Source: Nigrospora sphaerica | Taxonomy: Eukaryota > Ascomycota > Sordariomycetes > Amphisphaeriales > Apiosporaceae | Reading direction: 5' to 3' | Length of the DNA: 64,000 nt | Assembly: GCA_018287875.1 (NCBI GenBank) | Contig: JAGVVL010000002.1 | Coordinates: forward strand, 4,030,001-4,094,000 | In this document: piece by piece, positions 43,976-55,405 of the stretch | How positions within the stretch are numbered: the stretch's first letter is position 1 | Layout: every line of letters begins with the position of its first letter | Notes under the pieces: generated by a model | Databases searched by the model: none | Seen by the model: the letters and a program-made list of their open reading frames with translations, nothing else | What the model was told of the DNA's origin: nothing | Position numbers and translations under genes: made by a program

Positions 43976-45568
43976 CGTGGGGCGGGATGAGACAGCAGAG
44001 ATTGAGAGCGTGGGTAGTCCCGTGAGCGTCCGGGGGGTGGGTATGGACGAAATTGTGGTCCGGTACCGTTATGCGCGTGGGCTGCGCTCAAGCGGAGAGG
44101 GAGGCTCGCCCGGACCGGTAGCTCACATCTTGAGAAGTGACAACCTCGTGGCCGTGGCCGAGTTCGGACGGGACGACCAGCGGTGCAGTGCTGGCTATCC
44201 AAGGTCCGGTGCGTAATGTAATGTATATAGTTGCGGTCGAGCCGCAACGGGTGCTCCGTTCGCGAGGTACGTGATATTGAGTGTAAGAGGGACCGGCGGG
44301 CGCAGTACGAGCGGCCGAGTGGCCTGGCGACGAGACGATGGGCGAGGCAGATGGATGTGCAGGAGCTGAAGTTGAAGAGTGAACAAACGAAGGGCGGGTG
44401 TTAGACACATGCAGATCGGAATGATCAACGGAAGTGCACAGGTACTTGATAGGGAGATGGTGCCCCCAACTAGCATCTACGCATCAAGGATGGATGATGA
44501 ATGCCATCCAGTCGCATGGCACCCTGTTTGTTTGTTAGCTCCTCGTGCTAAAGGGCCAAGCGGTTTGGCGGGGTTTCGTTGGAACACGAGAGGCTTAGCG
44601 AAGCGACCACCCGGGCACAGCCCATGAGCTCTCGGATAGATGCACACTCGAAGCTGCATTGGGTCGATAAACGCCTTGCCAGGCCATTTCTTCGTTCCCC
44701 CCCCCTGGTAGCGCGGTAGGAAGTGCGTGGTTTATTCTGGAACCTACATACGAATACCTGCGCCGATCCAAGAAAACCGGTAACCAATGTTACTTGCCGT
44801 GCCCCGCGTGGCACTGAACCCGTACCATTGAATGCACGCAACAAGATGCACGATATCACCGTTGGACCCCGCCGAGAAAAGGAGGTGACAAATGTGGTAG
44901 ACAAATCAAGCCAATGAACGCCAAGTGCTTGAAAGCGAGCGCGCTGTTACGCAGCATCAGCTTGATCCCTCTAGTAGATGGCGGGGTCGGATGCCGGCTG
45001 ATGTCAGAAGCAGTATAGCTGCCGGAAGCCAACCTGTGAACCGTTCCTATAACGGCACCTGCACCCAAACCCATCGTTCGAGGGATAGAGGGCTAGTATC
45101 CACTGCGCTGCATCCATATTCACTCAGAGCTAAGGCCGTGAATCACCATGGCCTTGCGAGAATGTGGACGGGCATACGCCTGCCCGGCACCACAAGAGAT
45201 ACACGCACGGCGGGCTACCACCGAGGCCTACATAACCAGGGTTGCCAATCAACGCCATGGCGCATATACTGGATATTGGTTGGTCAGGGCTAACTCTAAG
45301 GCGTTCCGTAGCTCCGCCCTGGCATGTAAGCCACTGTTGACTTCGGTCCCCCCCTGGAGCGCCCAATCAGTTCAGGGGCGAGCACTACCCCTAAGAGGGT
45401 AGCTTGGTAGCAAAATTCTCAGTATTTATTTGTATTGACCGGCACCCGTGGGCAACCTTGTCTAAGAATAACAACCTCTTAACTCCGTGGCTGTGCTGGT
45501 CTATGTCCAAGTAATTCCCGTTTCCTTCAATATTTCATGCTCATTACCGCCAGCTCGGCTTCGTCTTC
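43976..45568. other. Intergenic, promoter of hbrB
   Basis: Minus-strand TATA-like sequence at 44219-44230. A long unassigned stretch (44400-45560) shows no supported gene. Confidence 0.55.
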
Positions 45569-46753
45569 TTACGCCGAGCCGTTCTCCTTGACCCACTCCT
45601 CGCTGAAGGGCTGGTCGGTGTAGCCCTTGGGGCTGCCGGCGTTGTAGAAGGTGTCACGGTCGTACGGGTTCAGCGGGATGCCCTTGCGGATGCGGTACGG
45701 CAGGTCGGGGTTGGAGATGAAGTAGCGGCCGAAGACGATGGCCACGTCGGCGTACTTGTACTCCTCGTCGGCCGCCTTCTTGGCGCCCTCGGGCGTGTAG
45801 CCGCCGGCGATGAAGACGGGCGAGACGCCGCCCCACGCCTCGAGGGCGAAGTCGAGCTTCTCCGTCTTCTCGCTGTCGGCGTTGCCGTCGATGCGCGCCT
45901 CCACGACGTGCAGGTAGGCGAGCTTGAGCTCCTTGAGGCCCTTGATCACGTGGGTGAATTGGGGGACCGGGTCCGGCATGCGCATGCCCTGGAAGGCGCT
46001 GTAGGGCGAGAGCCGGATGCCCACCTTCTCGGCGCCGACGGCCGAGACGACGGCGTTCGCAACCTCCAACGCAAAGCGGGAGCGGTTCTCGATGGAGCCG
46101 CCATATGAATCCGTGCGCTGGTTGGAGTTGGACTGAATAAACTGATCGACCTGTGTTTTGCGGGTTAGCACGACTGTCATCCACATTGAGGGCGCGAGCG
46201 GCGCTGGGAAGCAACATACCAGGTAGCCATTGGCACCGTGGATCTCAACACCGTCAAAGCCGGCCTCGATGGCGTTCTTGGCCGCTTGGGCGTAGTTCTT
46301 CACGAAGGCGTCGATGTCCTCCTTGGTCATCTCCTTCGGGACCGTCTTGCCCTCAGCCTCGGGGATCGGGCTGGCGCCCTTGACCTCGAAGCCGCCTTCG
46401 CTCTTTAGGACGTCAGGGTTGGCGACACGGCCCAAGGCCCAGAGCTGAAGCCAGATGAAGCTGCCCTTCTTGTGCACGGCGTCGGTGATCTCTTTCCATG
46501 CCTTGATCTGGTCCTGAGAGTAGATACCGGGTACGTTGGGGTAGCCGCCGGCCTCGGGCGAGATGAAGGTGGCCTCGGTGATGAGCAGAGTACCGGGCAC
46601 CGAGGCCCGCTGCTCGTAGTACTCCTTCACCAGGGGCAGGACGGGCACGTGCTCGTCGGAGGCACGGAACCGGGTCAGGGGCGCCATAACGACGCGGTGC
46701 TGGAGGGTGTTGGTGCCCACCTGAAGGGGCTGGAAGAGGCGAGAGTCGGCCAT
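45569..46753 (-). CDS. Old Yellow Enzyme family NAD(P)H:flavin oxidoreductase
   Basis: Exons 46753..46220 and 46150..45569 give 371 residues. The 69-nt intron (46151-46219) has GTATGT, CTAAC and ACAG; its length is a multiple of three and contains no stop, so it could be missed. This is an FMN-dependent TIM barrel: LFQPLQVGTNTLQHRVVMAP, LTR (flavin Thr), LLITEATFIS, WLQLWALGR (Gln of the flavin site), the active-site pair His/Asn in EIHGANGYL, RTDSYGGSIENRSRF, VGIRLSP and VAIVFGRYFISNPDLP. Such enzymes reduce activated C=C bonds of enones with NADPH; some are in stress or secondary metabolism. No targeting signal. A TATA-like element on the minus strand at about 46893-46900 precedes it by 140 bp. 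Confidence 0.95.
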   Translation of the reverse strand: MADSRLFQPLQVGTNTLQHRVVMAPLTRFRASDEHVPVLPLVKEYYEQRASVPGTLLITEATFISPEAGGYPNVPGIYSQDQIKAWKEITDAVHKKGSFIWLQLWALGRVANPDVLKSEGGFEVKGASPIPEAEGKTVPKEMTKEDIDAFVKNYAQAAKNAIEAGFDGVEIHGANGYLVCCFPAPLAPSMWMTVVLTRKTQVDQFIQSNSNQRTDSYGGSIENRSRFALEVANAVVSAVGAEKVGIRLSPYSAFQGMRMPDPVPQFTHVIKGLKELKLAYLHVVEARIDGNADSEKTEKLDFALEAWGGVSPVFIAGGYTPEGAKKAADEEYKYADVAIVFGRYFISNPDLPYRIRKGIPLNPYDRDTFYNAGSPKGYTDQPFSEEWVKENGSA

Positions 46754-48217
46754 GGCGTTATTATGGATAAAGTAGTTAGGACTGGTAAAAGGGAAGAAAC
46801 GAGCAACAGACACAGATATCAAGCAACAGTAGCTGGCAGATGCAGATGCAGTTGTATGATGTATGAATTGCGAGGAGCTGGGGCTTCCGCAGGGCTATAT
46901 ACCTCGCAGGGAGGGATAGAGGGTTGGTAATCATTCATGTTTAAACGGCTTAGGCGCAAGCACACCATCCGGACCCAAGCTTCATAATGGACGGAGAAAC
47001 CGAGGCGGCGTAGACAGCAATCCACATCACCAGAAGCCCATGGACTTTTTAGTAATCAGGTGCGTACGCACCTTTGCGATCCAATGGCGCCCCCTGACTG
47101 GAGGGGGAAAATGGGCCGTTGAAAGCGGAGCAAGTCCCCAATTCTTGGATTCTTGGGGCGAAAAAAGCGACTCACTCCACTGAAAACACCAAGCTTTCAG
47201 TGTGCAGTCACTTTGTACCCAGTCTCTTGGACCTCAAGATCGGTCTGGCGGACCTAATTTGTAGACACAGATACCCGGCCTCTTTGGTGAGGTCCTTTAA
47301 ACAGATCGATATCCTTTGTCAGAAAGCTACGGATGTATAAAAGGGAACGCAAGAAAGAGGCGCTATTCGTGGTGGGCCGAGTCACTTTTTTGGCTACCCC
47401 CTGCCGGCTACGATGGATTTGTCCATTACATGCCACCTGTCGGATGACCGGTGCTATGCCGAGGCGCGGACGGACACCCTAGGGTGGCGGCGATTCATAG
47501 TGTTGGGTAGGGTTGTTCGCAACTTCCGAAGCAGATTGTGCAGCAAGGAAGCTACGTCGGTATTATTAAGCCCGTACGAAGATGCATGCATGTACACAGT
47601 AGCGCATAAAGGGATCTGGCAGGGGCTTACATGTCCGCACGTGGCAGTCGCAGCGGCTGTTTACGTACTCTCGGGATCGACGGCCATCGATCTCTGATAT
47701 AAGTCCTTACCAGCGACTATCGTGGTTAGTGGGGCCTGCCGTGTTGACGACAGCCAACGGAATCGAGCCGGCAGAGGTTGGCTCCCCCAAGATCTACTGC
47801 GTACGGTTACATAGTTCCATACATCCACCATCGTCTCGGTCTCCGAAAAAACCCCGAGACCGAGCAGTTGAGTATCTACTTGGAATATGACCGCGATCGG
47901 AATGATTCTATGGGAGAGGTACATAGGTATGCAAAAATAGAAGACGAGAGCTCGGCGTATCTATTTCCCGAACCCTCCATGTAATGCGTCGGCAAAAACG
48001 CATCGTGCTGGCAGTACCTGAGTCAACATTGCACATCCCATATGTCGCTTTGGTGCTTAGCCCCGTTCTCTAGAGCGACAATGTACAATCTGCGGAATCC
48101 GATACGCGGGCGCCCGCTACAGTCCACACCAGCGCCCGTCCATGATGATGCTGGTAAGCCAAAGAAAAGACGCCCAATCCGGCCTACCGTAAGCGCACTG
48201 CCTGCCGCGGGCGGCAC
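46754..48217. other. Intergenic region
   Basis: Promoter of the Old Yellow Enzyme gene and 3' end of the phosphate transporter gene. The plus frame at 47413-47697 has no intron, motif or start context support. Confidence 0.5.
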
Positions 48218-50936
48218 CTACATGCCCATGACACGCATGGCCCCGTAGCCCAGGGTCACCACAACGGCGAGCGTGATGATGCTGCTGGGCACGCCACGAG
48301 TGATGAAGTGCTTCACCTGGAGATAGCGCTGTCCCGTGGCATCTTCCTTCATAATGGCAGCTATCGGCGTGTTAACAATGCTTCCCGCCACAACCGGGCA
48401 ATATTGGGAGACCATGATGGTCGGGGTGGCACTTACTCATGTTCGGGAAACCACTCGTGGGCAATGCCATAGCAGCCGAACACATGAGGGCTGAGCCCAT
48501 GACCAGCAGGTTCGGATGGGGCTCATCCATGGCTTTGCCAATATCGCTGACCAACGGCAGAATGATGAGCGCCGCGACTGTGTGGCTGATGAATGTCGCG
48601 ATGACCAGTGTCAACGAGGAGAAGATTAGCAGCACCGTGTACAGGTCGAGGTCGTTGACCTCCTCCGAGATGTTGCCCGCCACCGTGTGAAGCAAGCCCG
48701 ACGACTTGACGGCCTTGCCAAGGGAGAGACCGCCGGCAGCCAGCATGATGATGGTCCACGGAAAGTTGTTGAAGTCCTCCTTGGTCAGAACCCCGGTGCC
48801 GAAGAACAAGAGCATGGGAATGATGGCGATGACTCCCATGTCGCCAAACGTGGCCTCGAGCTGATGGCTGGCGCACCAAAGAGCGATCGTGGTGATGCAG
48901 ATGAAGGACACGAACCACTGCCCAGCGGTGAATTCCTCACGCACAGTCCGGATGGGGACAATGACGGTGCCCTTGCCAGGCTGAAAGGTCATGAGCAGCA
49001 GGATCCAGATCATGAGGAGCGAGACGACGCCAACAGGGATGACGACGAAGAACCACTGGCCCCAAGTGGGTGCGGGGGACATGTTGTCGAGCGCGACGAT
49101 GTTCTGCGGCGAGGCAATGGGCGAGAGCATGCCGCCAATGTTGGAGGCCAGGGCAATGCCCATAATGACGGCCTTGGACATGTTGGACCCCGCAGGCAGG
49201 TTTCGTAGCATCGGCTGCAGTTTCGTCAGTGCTGTCTCGGCCTCGCGTTTGGGACGGGTTACGTACCTCGATAATAGAGAAGCACAGCACGGGCGCGGCC
49301 ACGTTGCTGACGAGCATGCTGGCGAATGCGGCCACGAACATGTTGGCCAGGAGAACGGTCCGCGGCCGCGTGCCTGCCTTGCTCAGAACAAACGTAGCGA
49401 TGCGCTTGTCGATTTTCATTTTGGACAAAGCGGCGGCGATAGTGAAGCCGCCGAGTAGAAGCATGATGACAGGCGTCCACATGGAGGCAAAAATATAATT
49501 GGTGGCATCCTTGGAACCGAGTCGCTCGTGCGTGTCGTCGGAGCGAGGAATGTTGAGGAGGACGCACAGGAACGGAATAAGGAGCGCCGTGACGAAGAGC
49601 GGGATGGCCTCGGTGGCCCAGAGCAGACTGACAAACACCAGCATGGCCAGACAGTTCTGCTGCTCGGGCAGATCCATGATGGGCACAAAGAGGAGGACTA
49701 GAAAGGTGGCAATGATAGTGAGTAGCGTCAACATGGGCTGACCCAGGACCCACGTCGGGCAAGTAAACCGGCCCAGGGGCGTCTTGATCTGCTGGGTGGG
49801 AGGCAGCACCACGTCGTCGCCCTGCAGTCTGGTCCTCATGCCGTCGTTGGGTGCGCCGAGAAGGCCACGTCCAAGGCTGGCCGCCTCGGCACGGCGCTCC
49901 AGGCCGATCAGCTCGCGCCATACCGTGTTACGCTCCCAGACGACGTGTTCCCTCAGGTGGGATCGCAAGTCGCGCTTGGCCCTCTCGAGATCGCCCTGGG
50001 TGACGATGCGGGCATAAGCCTGCTCCACGGCGGCGATCTTCTCGTCCAGGTTCTTCATCGTTTCTCGCCGGAAAGGATAGGCGGGGTCTACGAAGTTGGC
50101 CATGTACTTGGCGCGCAGCTCCGTGTCGACAATCTTGTCGAATTTCTTGAGCACCTTGCGGAAGCCCGTGTAGTTCAGCTGAACGTAGGACTTGAGCTCG
50201 CAGAGCTGGACGTAATGGCCAATGATGCGCTTCTTGATCATGATGCTGGAGGACTCCATCTCGGTGAAGTCGTCGAAGCCGGCGGCACTGGACCTCCGGG
50301 CCGAGCGTCCCAGTTCGGTCGAAGCCGTCAAATCGGTCGAGTTGTACATGGCCGACGACGGGGCTTTGCGCCTGGGCGGGGCCCAGGGGCTGGACCGGCG
50401 ACGCTTCTTGGTAAGGGCCGCCGTCTCGTCATCGTCGTCGCCGCTGTCGCTGTCCTCGTCGCCGTCCTCGGTGGAGCGGGCGCTGCGACTGCCGCGGCCG
50501 CGGACCATTTGCCTGATGTGGTCGGCGCTGTGCTGCGCAGTGGCCGGCCTCGGGTAGGCACCGTGCCCATTGTCCGGGTCTTCCTCAAAGGCGCCCACGT
50601 CGCGGAGCAAGGCCTCGGCGTCGTCTAGGATCTCCTTTTCTTTGATCTGGTAGAAGGAGGAGATCTTTTCGAGCTCGACGTCCAGCGCACGGGCAAAAAC
50701 GGCCTGCGGCTCCTCGCCGCGGATCAGGGGCCGGGACTCAGCATCGGTGGCGGTCGCCTGGTGGACCGTCTTCTCGAGGGTATAGATGCTGGGAGTCACG
50801 CAGATTATTAGGCCAGGGCGGCGCACGCGCGTGGGCATGCCGGGGTAACTTACAGCTTCTTGAGATTGCTGTAGGCAATGTAGTGGCTGCTCCAGTCCGG
50901 GACAGCATTGAACTGGATGCTGTGGGAGAACTTCAT
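48218..50936 (-). CDS. SPX-domain low-affinity phosphate transporter (Pho87/Pho90 type, SLC13/DASS)
   Basis: Exons in transcript order: 50936..50854, 50788..49267, 49214..48437, 48360..48218; 841 residues. The SPX domain starts at residue 1 (MKFSHSIQFNAVPDWSSHYI, KLIYTLEKTVHQ) and ends with the Lys cluster YVQLNYTGFRKVLKKFDK and AYPFRR, the inositol-pyrophosphate binding surface of this family. The C-terminal half has many membrane spans and the two DASS signatures, SNVAAPVLCFSIIE with NIGGMLSPIASPQNIVAL, and FISHTVAALIILPLVSDIG with LPTSGFPNMTAIM. It is expected in the plasma membrane (or vacuole, if Pho91-like), importing phosphate under SPX control. The four exons join with standard sites (introns of 65, 52 and 76 nt). 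Confidence 0.96.
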
Positions 50937-52126
50937 CTCGTCGCGCTCGTCGAGCCAGCGTCGCTTCTCGTCTGCCTTGGTCTGCCGGCGGACGGCCCGA
51001 GTTCGGCGCTGGACGTCGGCGTAGTCGTCGAGTTCGTAGGTGTCGGGCGGGGCGCTTCTTCCTCCTCTTCGGTCTTCCCAGCCTGTCGGGGGCGAGCGGG
51101 GGCGCAGTGGTGCTTGGAGGGAGGGGTGAGAGGAGGAGGAGTCGATGGGTTCCTGTGAGGGTGGAATGGTGACGACGGTATCCCCGAGCCGATGATGCAT
51201 TGGGTAGGCCCGGGCCTGGGAAAGCCTTTTCCCCTCGAACTCCACGACTGTCCAGCTGGCCGTCGAATTGGTCGGTGGGCAGGTCGGCTACGTTACGTTC
51301 AAATCATGCACCGCGCTGCGCGCACCGGACCGCGCGCCAAACGGCCCGCCCGAATTGGCACCTACGCAGGCCTACGCAGGCTTCCCAAGCTTCCCAGGTT
51401 CTACCTAAGGTTGGCACTGGGTGGCTCTGTGGCTAAACTTGTTTGGCCGATGCCCACGAGTCACATCCGGTTTCGTGGCTGACAGCGCACATGGGCGGGC
51501 CAGGCCGCGCCGCACCCGTTCGTCCTTCTCCCTTCAGGGGCGCCCCTTGATCACCTACGCGGGCATGGCAGGCCATCATTGATGGTGCTGCTTTCCGACG
51601 CTGCTGTCCGGTTGCCGTCTGCCCTAACCACGAGGACAAGCCAACCCGTTTTCTCCCGTACGCCATGGCGTTTGCAGACCTCCCTTCGAACGGCCGCCGG
51701 GGGTTCCTGGTAATGAGACGGCGGTTATGTGCTTGGCACTGGCTGCACAGCTGTCAGCTGACCGACCACACAGATGCTGGGCGTTAATCGCTGATCCTCC
51801 CTCCTTCTTCTCAAGCGCCAGCAACACCCGCCGCGTCGGGAAGAGCGTAGCATCGAACCGCACGTGCGCAATATCCCACGTGAGCCATCCTCTGGTGCCC
51901 AGCCTGTCACCCAGCTGGAAGAACGTGTGTGCACATTACTTGTTTCCGACAAGTGCTTCCCTCTCTATTTACCTACCTTGGGCTCCTATGAAGGTAGCTC
52001 GGTAGTGTTCAAGGGTGGATTAAGATATCCCCGTAACCCGTACTTCATTACTTGTGCCGGGCAGCCGAAATGTCAAGAGACGCCCCCATTCAAGGAGTCC
52101 GCTTATTAAGAGCCCTGGAGGGTTGC

Positions 52127-52400
52127 TACAGTTGGGAGTCAAAAAAACCGCCAATCTATCCCCAGCCCACCCCCAACCCCATATAGAGGCTTAATTTTCA
52201 ATTGCAATTAACTTAACACACGCACATCGTAGAAGTCAGCCAGTTATACCGTTTTATTCGTTAAAGTCTGGAATTTCTATTAGGACTTAGTATTTTGTAT
52301 ACCAGCCGCGGGATGCAATGACAGCTGCAAGACGCCTTGTGGAGTTGAAGATGCGAGAAGCGCGGTTTCCGAGAATTTGGCGTTTTTTTGGCTCCCCACT
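52127..52400 (-). mobile_element. Truncated Tc1/mariner-type transposon, 3' end only
   Basis: On the minus strand a frame ends IFNSTRRLAAVIASRGWYTK-Tyr-stop (stop at about 52286-52288), matching the typical C-terminus of Tc1-like DDE transposases (MPRRxxAVIxAKGxxTKY). Beyond it, an AT-rich non-coding tail runs to a terminal sequence that, on the plus strand, reads TA-CAGTTGGGAGTCAAAAAA from 52127, the TA-CAGT-type terminus of this class. The rest of the transposase and the other terminal repeat are missing, so the element is inactive. The local AT bias differs from the flanks. Confidence 0.7.
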
Positions 52401-53858
52401 GTACCTTGTCAAAAAGCACCCAATGTTGCACGGCAGCGGAAGCGGAAACGCTAACTCATCCCTATCCATATGACGGCACAGGGGACTTCAATGAACTACG
52501 AGTAGGTACCTGTTGCCTCGGCGATGAGCTGGATGAGGCACAAACAGAGGACTACACATGTCATGTACATGGCAGCTCAGCCGGCCACATCCGTCCAATC
52601 TAAGGACTTGGTCCAAATAGGTACCTACGTTAGTATCTGCGCACACAAGTCCGTACCCAGGTGCTCAGGATAGGTAGGTGAGTTAAACACTGAAAGATGA
52701 ACGACTCTCCCCCATCTCAGGAGAAATCCCGATACCAGCACTCGGCCCGATGCGATACGACGAAGTGATGCATTCGACCCCTCTTAATCCCATACTTGGT
52801 ACAGCCGGAAAGAAGCCATTTCATCCCCAGGCAGGGATCGCGTCCCAAAAGCACCGGGAAGGAATGATGATCCTCGGCGATCCGGTTCGGTCGGCCGCAA
52901 TGCGACAATCCTCCCGTCTGCGCTTTCCCAGACTGTAACGTCTTCTCATCGGACCCCTGTGGAGAGGTGGGAACAAGTGCAAGTTTTTGGGAGCGCCATG
53001 GGAACTGGAGATGAGCCCATCTACCCGTTCCAACGTTGCCCTTGCAGAGATCCCTCGCCAGCCGCTTCCTTTGCTTGTCCGAGTCCGAAACGTGCGGCTC
53101 GGTCAGGGATGATTTCAAACTGCCATGGCTCTTGGCGGCGGCTGAAGGCTGCCTGGCCCACCAGCCCACCAGCCCACCAGCGTCAAGCACCATCTTGGGC
53201 CACGACTGGAAACCACAAGATGGCGCAAGGGGGCACGGGACAGGGAGACATGTGGGAAATGCCATGCCGCCGCTTCACCACACATCGCTTTGAACCAACT
53301 GTTGCGCTATCTACTACACTCGCCGGGCTTGCTTGGGCTTGCTTCGAGAACCAGAGCTCCGATTGGGAAGCTGTGAGAGCCCCATCCCTCCCAGGCGCCG
53401 CTTGGCCGAGCACTTGGCTATCCCTACTCAAGTACCCGAGTAATTACTGGCGCTCTCGATACCTAGAACGGCGCGCATCTTCGCTATAGCAATGCTGTTG
53501 CAGGCAAGGGCGGTTTGTAGAACCGTGGTTGAGGTCGTGGAAAGGGCTCGATGCGGACTAGTTGCCGCCCACTTACCCGGAGAACTTTGGTAATTGCAGT
53601 ATCAGATCCCTACTGACACTCAAGAGCACCCCCTGGATATTTCTTGGCGTCTCTGTAAGCCACCCCTGCCGCCCGTTATACCGGTGTAGGTACCTTCCAA
53701 CGCTTCTTTCGGCACGAACCTCCGTTGCACCGCGGTCGTCCGATGTCAGTACGATGATCGGGTTGGCGAGCCGGGCACGACGGCGGCCAGGCGGATCATG
53801 CTTCTCTTGACCCCTGCAGAGGAGCCGCTCGCTTGGGCCTTCCGTGGGACGGGCGACG

Positions 53859-53871
53859 AGTATATAGGAAG
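53859..53871 (+). promoter_or_regulatory. Probable TATA box of the AA9 gene
   Basis: 'agtatataggaag' lies about 250 bp before the ATG, with a T/C-rich leader between (53930-54080). Confidence 0.5.
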
Positions 53872-54115
53872 ACGCCGTGCCCATCCGTTGGACGACTCCC
53901 TCTTGCTCTACAGACGCAACGCAGGTCATCTACATTCTCTTGGCTCCATTCCTTTCCTCCAGTCTTTTAGACTCCATTCTTTCTTGCGACCTGAGGTCAT
54001 CACATTCTCTTTCCGCTAGTCGGCACCAGTATACCTTGCTATACACCTTTTTGCATCTTTACAGATTCACTCTACCACGCACAATCGTCCCAGGACCCCC
54101 AAACCACGTTTCACC

Positions 54116-55405
54116 ATGTCTTCGACTTTGAGAACCACCCTCATCGGTGCCCTGGTCGGTGCCGTGTCCGTTTCCGCCCACGGTCACATCTCCCAGGTCA
54201 CCGTCAACGGCAAATCCTTCAAGGGCTTCGACCCTACCGCCGCTCCCTTCGGTCCTCAGCCCGACAGTGTCACCTGGTCCAACGGCGCCAAGGACAACGG
54301 CTTCGTTCTGTCCTCGGCAGTGAACGACCCCGATATCATTTGCCACCTGGACGCCAAGAACGCTGCCCTCAGCGTGCCCGTCAACGCCGGCGACGAGGTC
54401 GAATTGACTTGGAACCAGTGGCCCGAGAGCCACTCCGGTCCCGTCATCGACTACCTGGCCGACTGCGGTGGTGACTGCTCCACCGTCGACAAGACGAGCC
54501 TCAAGTTCTTCAAGATTGCCGAGGCAGGCCAGACCAGCCTGGGTGCCGGAGGCGGCCAGCGCGGCAAGTGGGCGGATGATGAGTTGCTCGCCAACAACCT
54601 CAAATGGACTGTGAAGGTTCCCACCAGCATCAAGGCCGGTAACTATGTGCTCCGCCACGAACTTATCGCTCTGCACGAGGCCGGCACTGAGGGCAAAGCT
54701 CGTAAGTAGTCTCACATGTTCTTTTTCTTGCCCGTTTCAGCACAGCCCACTCTCTTCATCTCGCCCCCCCCGCCCCCAACACCCTCTATTTTGATGCCTT
54801 AGCCCATGAGGTGTTCCAAATACGATCCACGACCGTCTGTTCTACCGAACTGCTTTACTGACGAGAGGGGAAACAGAGCTCTACCCTCAATGCATTAACT
54901 TGAAAGTCACGTCCTCGGGAACCGAGAGCCCCGCGGGTGTCGCTGGCACGGCTCTTTACACCAGCAAAGATGAGGGTAAGACTTATGAAAGACATAGTTG
55001 AAAGCCGGGCTTGTGCTAATGGGTACATAGGCATCAAGTATAACATCTACAATGATGAGACCAAGCCGAAGTACAAGATCCCCGGCCCGGCATTGTTCGC
55101 CGCTGGAAGCAGGTAAGAAAACTCTTTTTAGTATTTCAGGAGATAAATGAGGCTGAACTCTTTCGTTTTACAGCAACGCTGGAAACGGAGGCAACAAGAA
55201 CCAGGGCGGCAACAACAACAACCAGGGCAGCAACAACAACAACCAGGGCAACAACAACCAGAGCAACAACAACCAGGGCAGCAACAGCCAGGGCAACAAC
55301 AACCAGGGCAACAACAACCAGGGCAACAACAACCAGGGCAACAACAACCAGAGCAACGGTTGCAACTCGAAACGCCGCCGCCACGCTCGCCACGTCAAGA
55401 TCTGA
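54116..55405 (+). CDS. AA9 lytic polysaccharide monooxygenase with Asn/Gln/Gly-rich tail
   Basis: Exons 54116..54701, 54877..54975, 55031..55112 and 55174..55405 give 332 residues. The signal peptide ends at Ala21, so the mature enzyme starts with His22 (HGHISQVTVNG), the first copper ligand. His106 (NQWPESHSGPVIDYL) is the second. The axial Tyr198 follows in QLYPQCINLKV. Cys pairs around CHLD, YLADCGGDC and YPQC are present. This copper enzyme oxidatively cleaves cellulose or hemicellulose outside the cell. Instead of a CBM1 it carries a tail of GNNNQ units (15-bp repeats, 55196-55356), then NGCNSKRRRHARHVKI. Splice sites are canonical and all phases agree. It lies next to a Gal4-type regulator. 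Confidence 0.95.
55196..55356 (+). repeat. 15-bp coding repeat for GNNNQ units
   Basis: Tandem 'ggcaacaacaaccag' and variants encode the flexible Asn/Gln/Gly tail of the AA9 protein. Unit number may be polymorphic. Confidence 0.92.

Larger units (their letters stand above)
50937..54115. other. 3.2-kb intergenic region with a transposon relic
   Basis: Promoter of the phosphate transporter (minus) and of the AA9 gene (plus), plus the Tc1-type relic at 52127-52400. The frames at 52717-53489 on both strands are unsupported. A TATA-like 'agtatataggaag' lies at 53859-53871. Confidence 0.55.

Noticed and set aside
46151..46219. Reading the Old Yellow Enzyme gene as a single exon.
   Set aside because: The 69-nt stretch has GTATGT, CTAAC and ACAG and interrupts the conserved barrel between ANGYL and VDQFIQSNSNQ; it is an in-frame intron.
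52717..53489. Overlapping frames of 182 and 176 codons on opposite strands.
   Set aside because: No motif, start context or splice support on either strand; probably chance frames.
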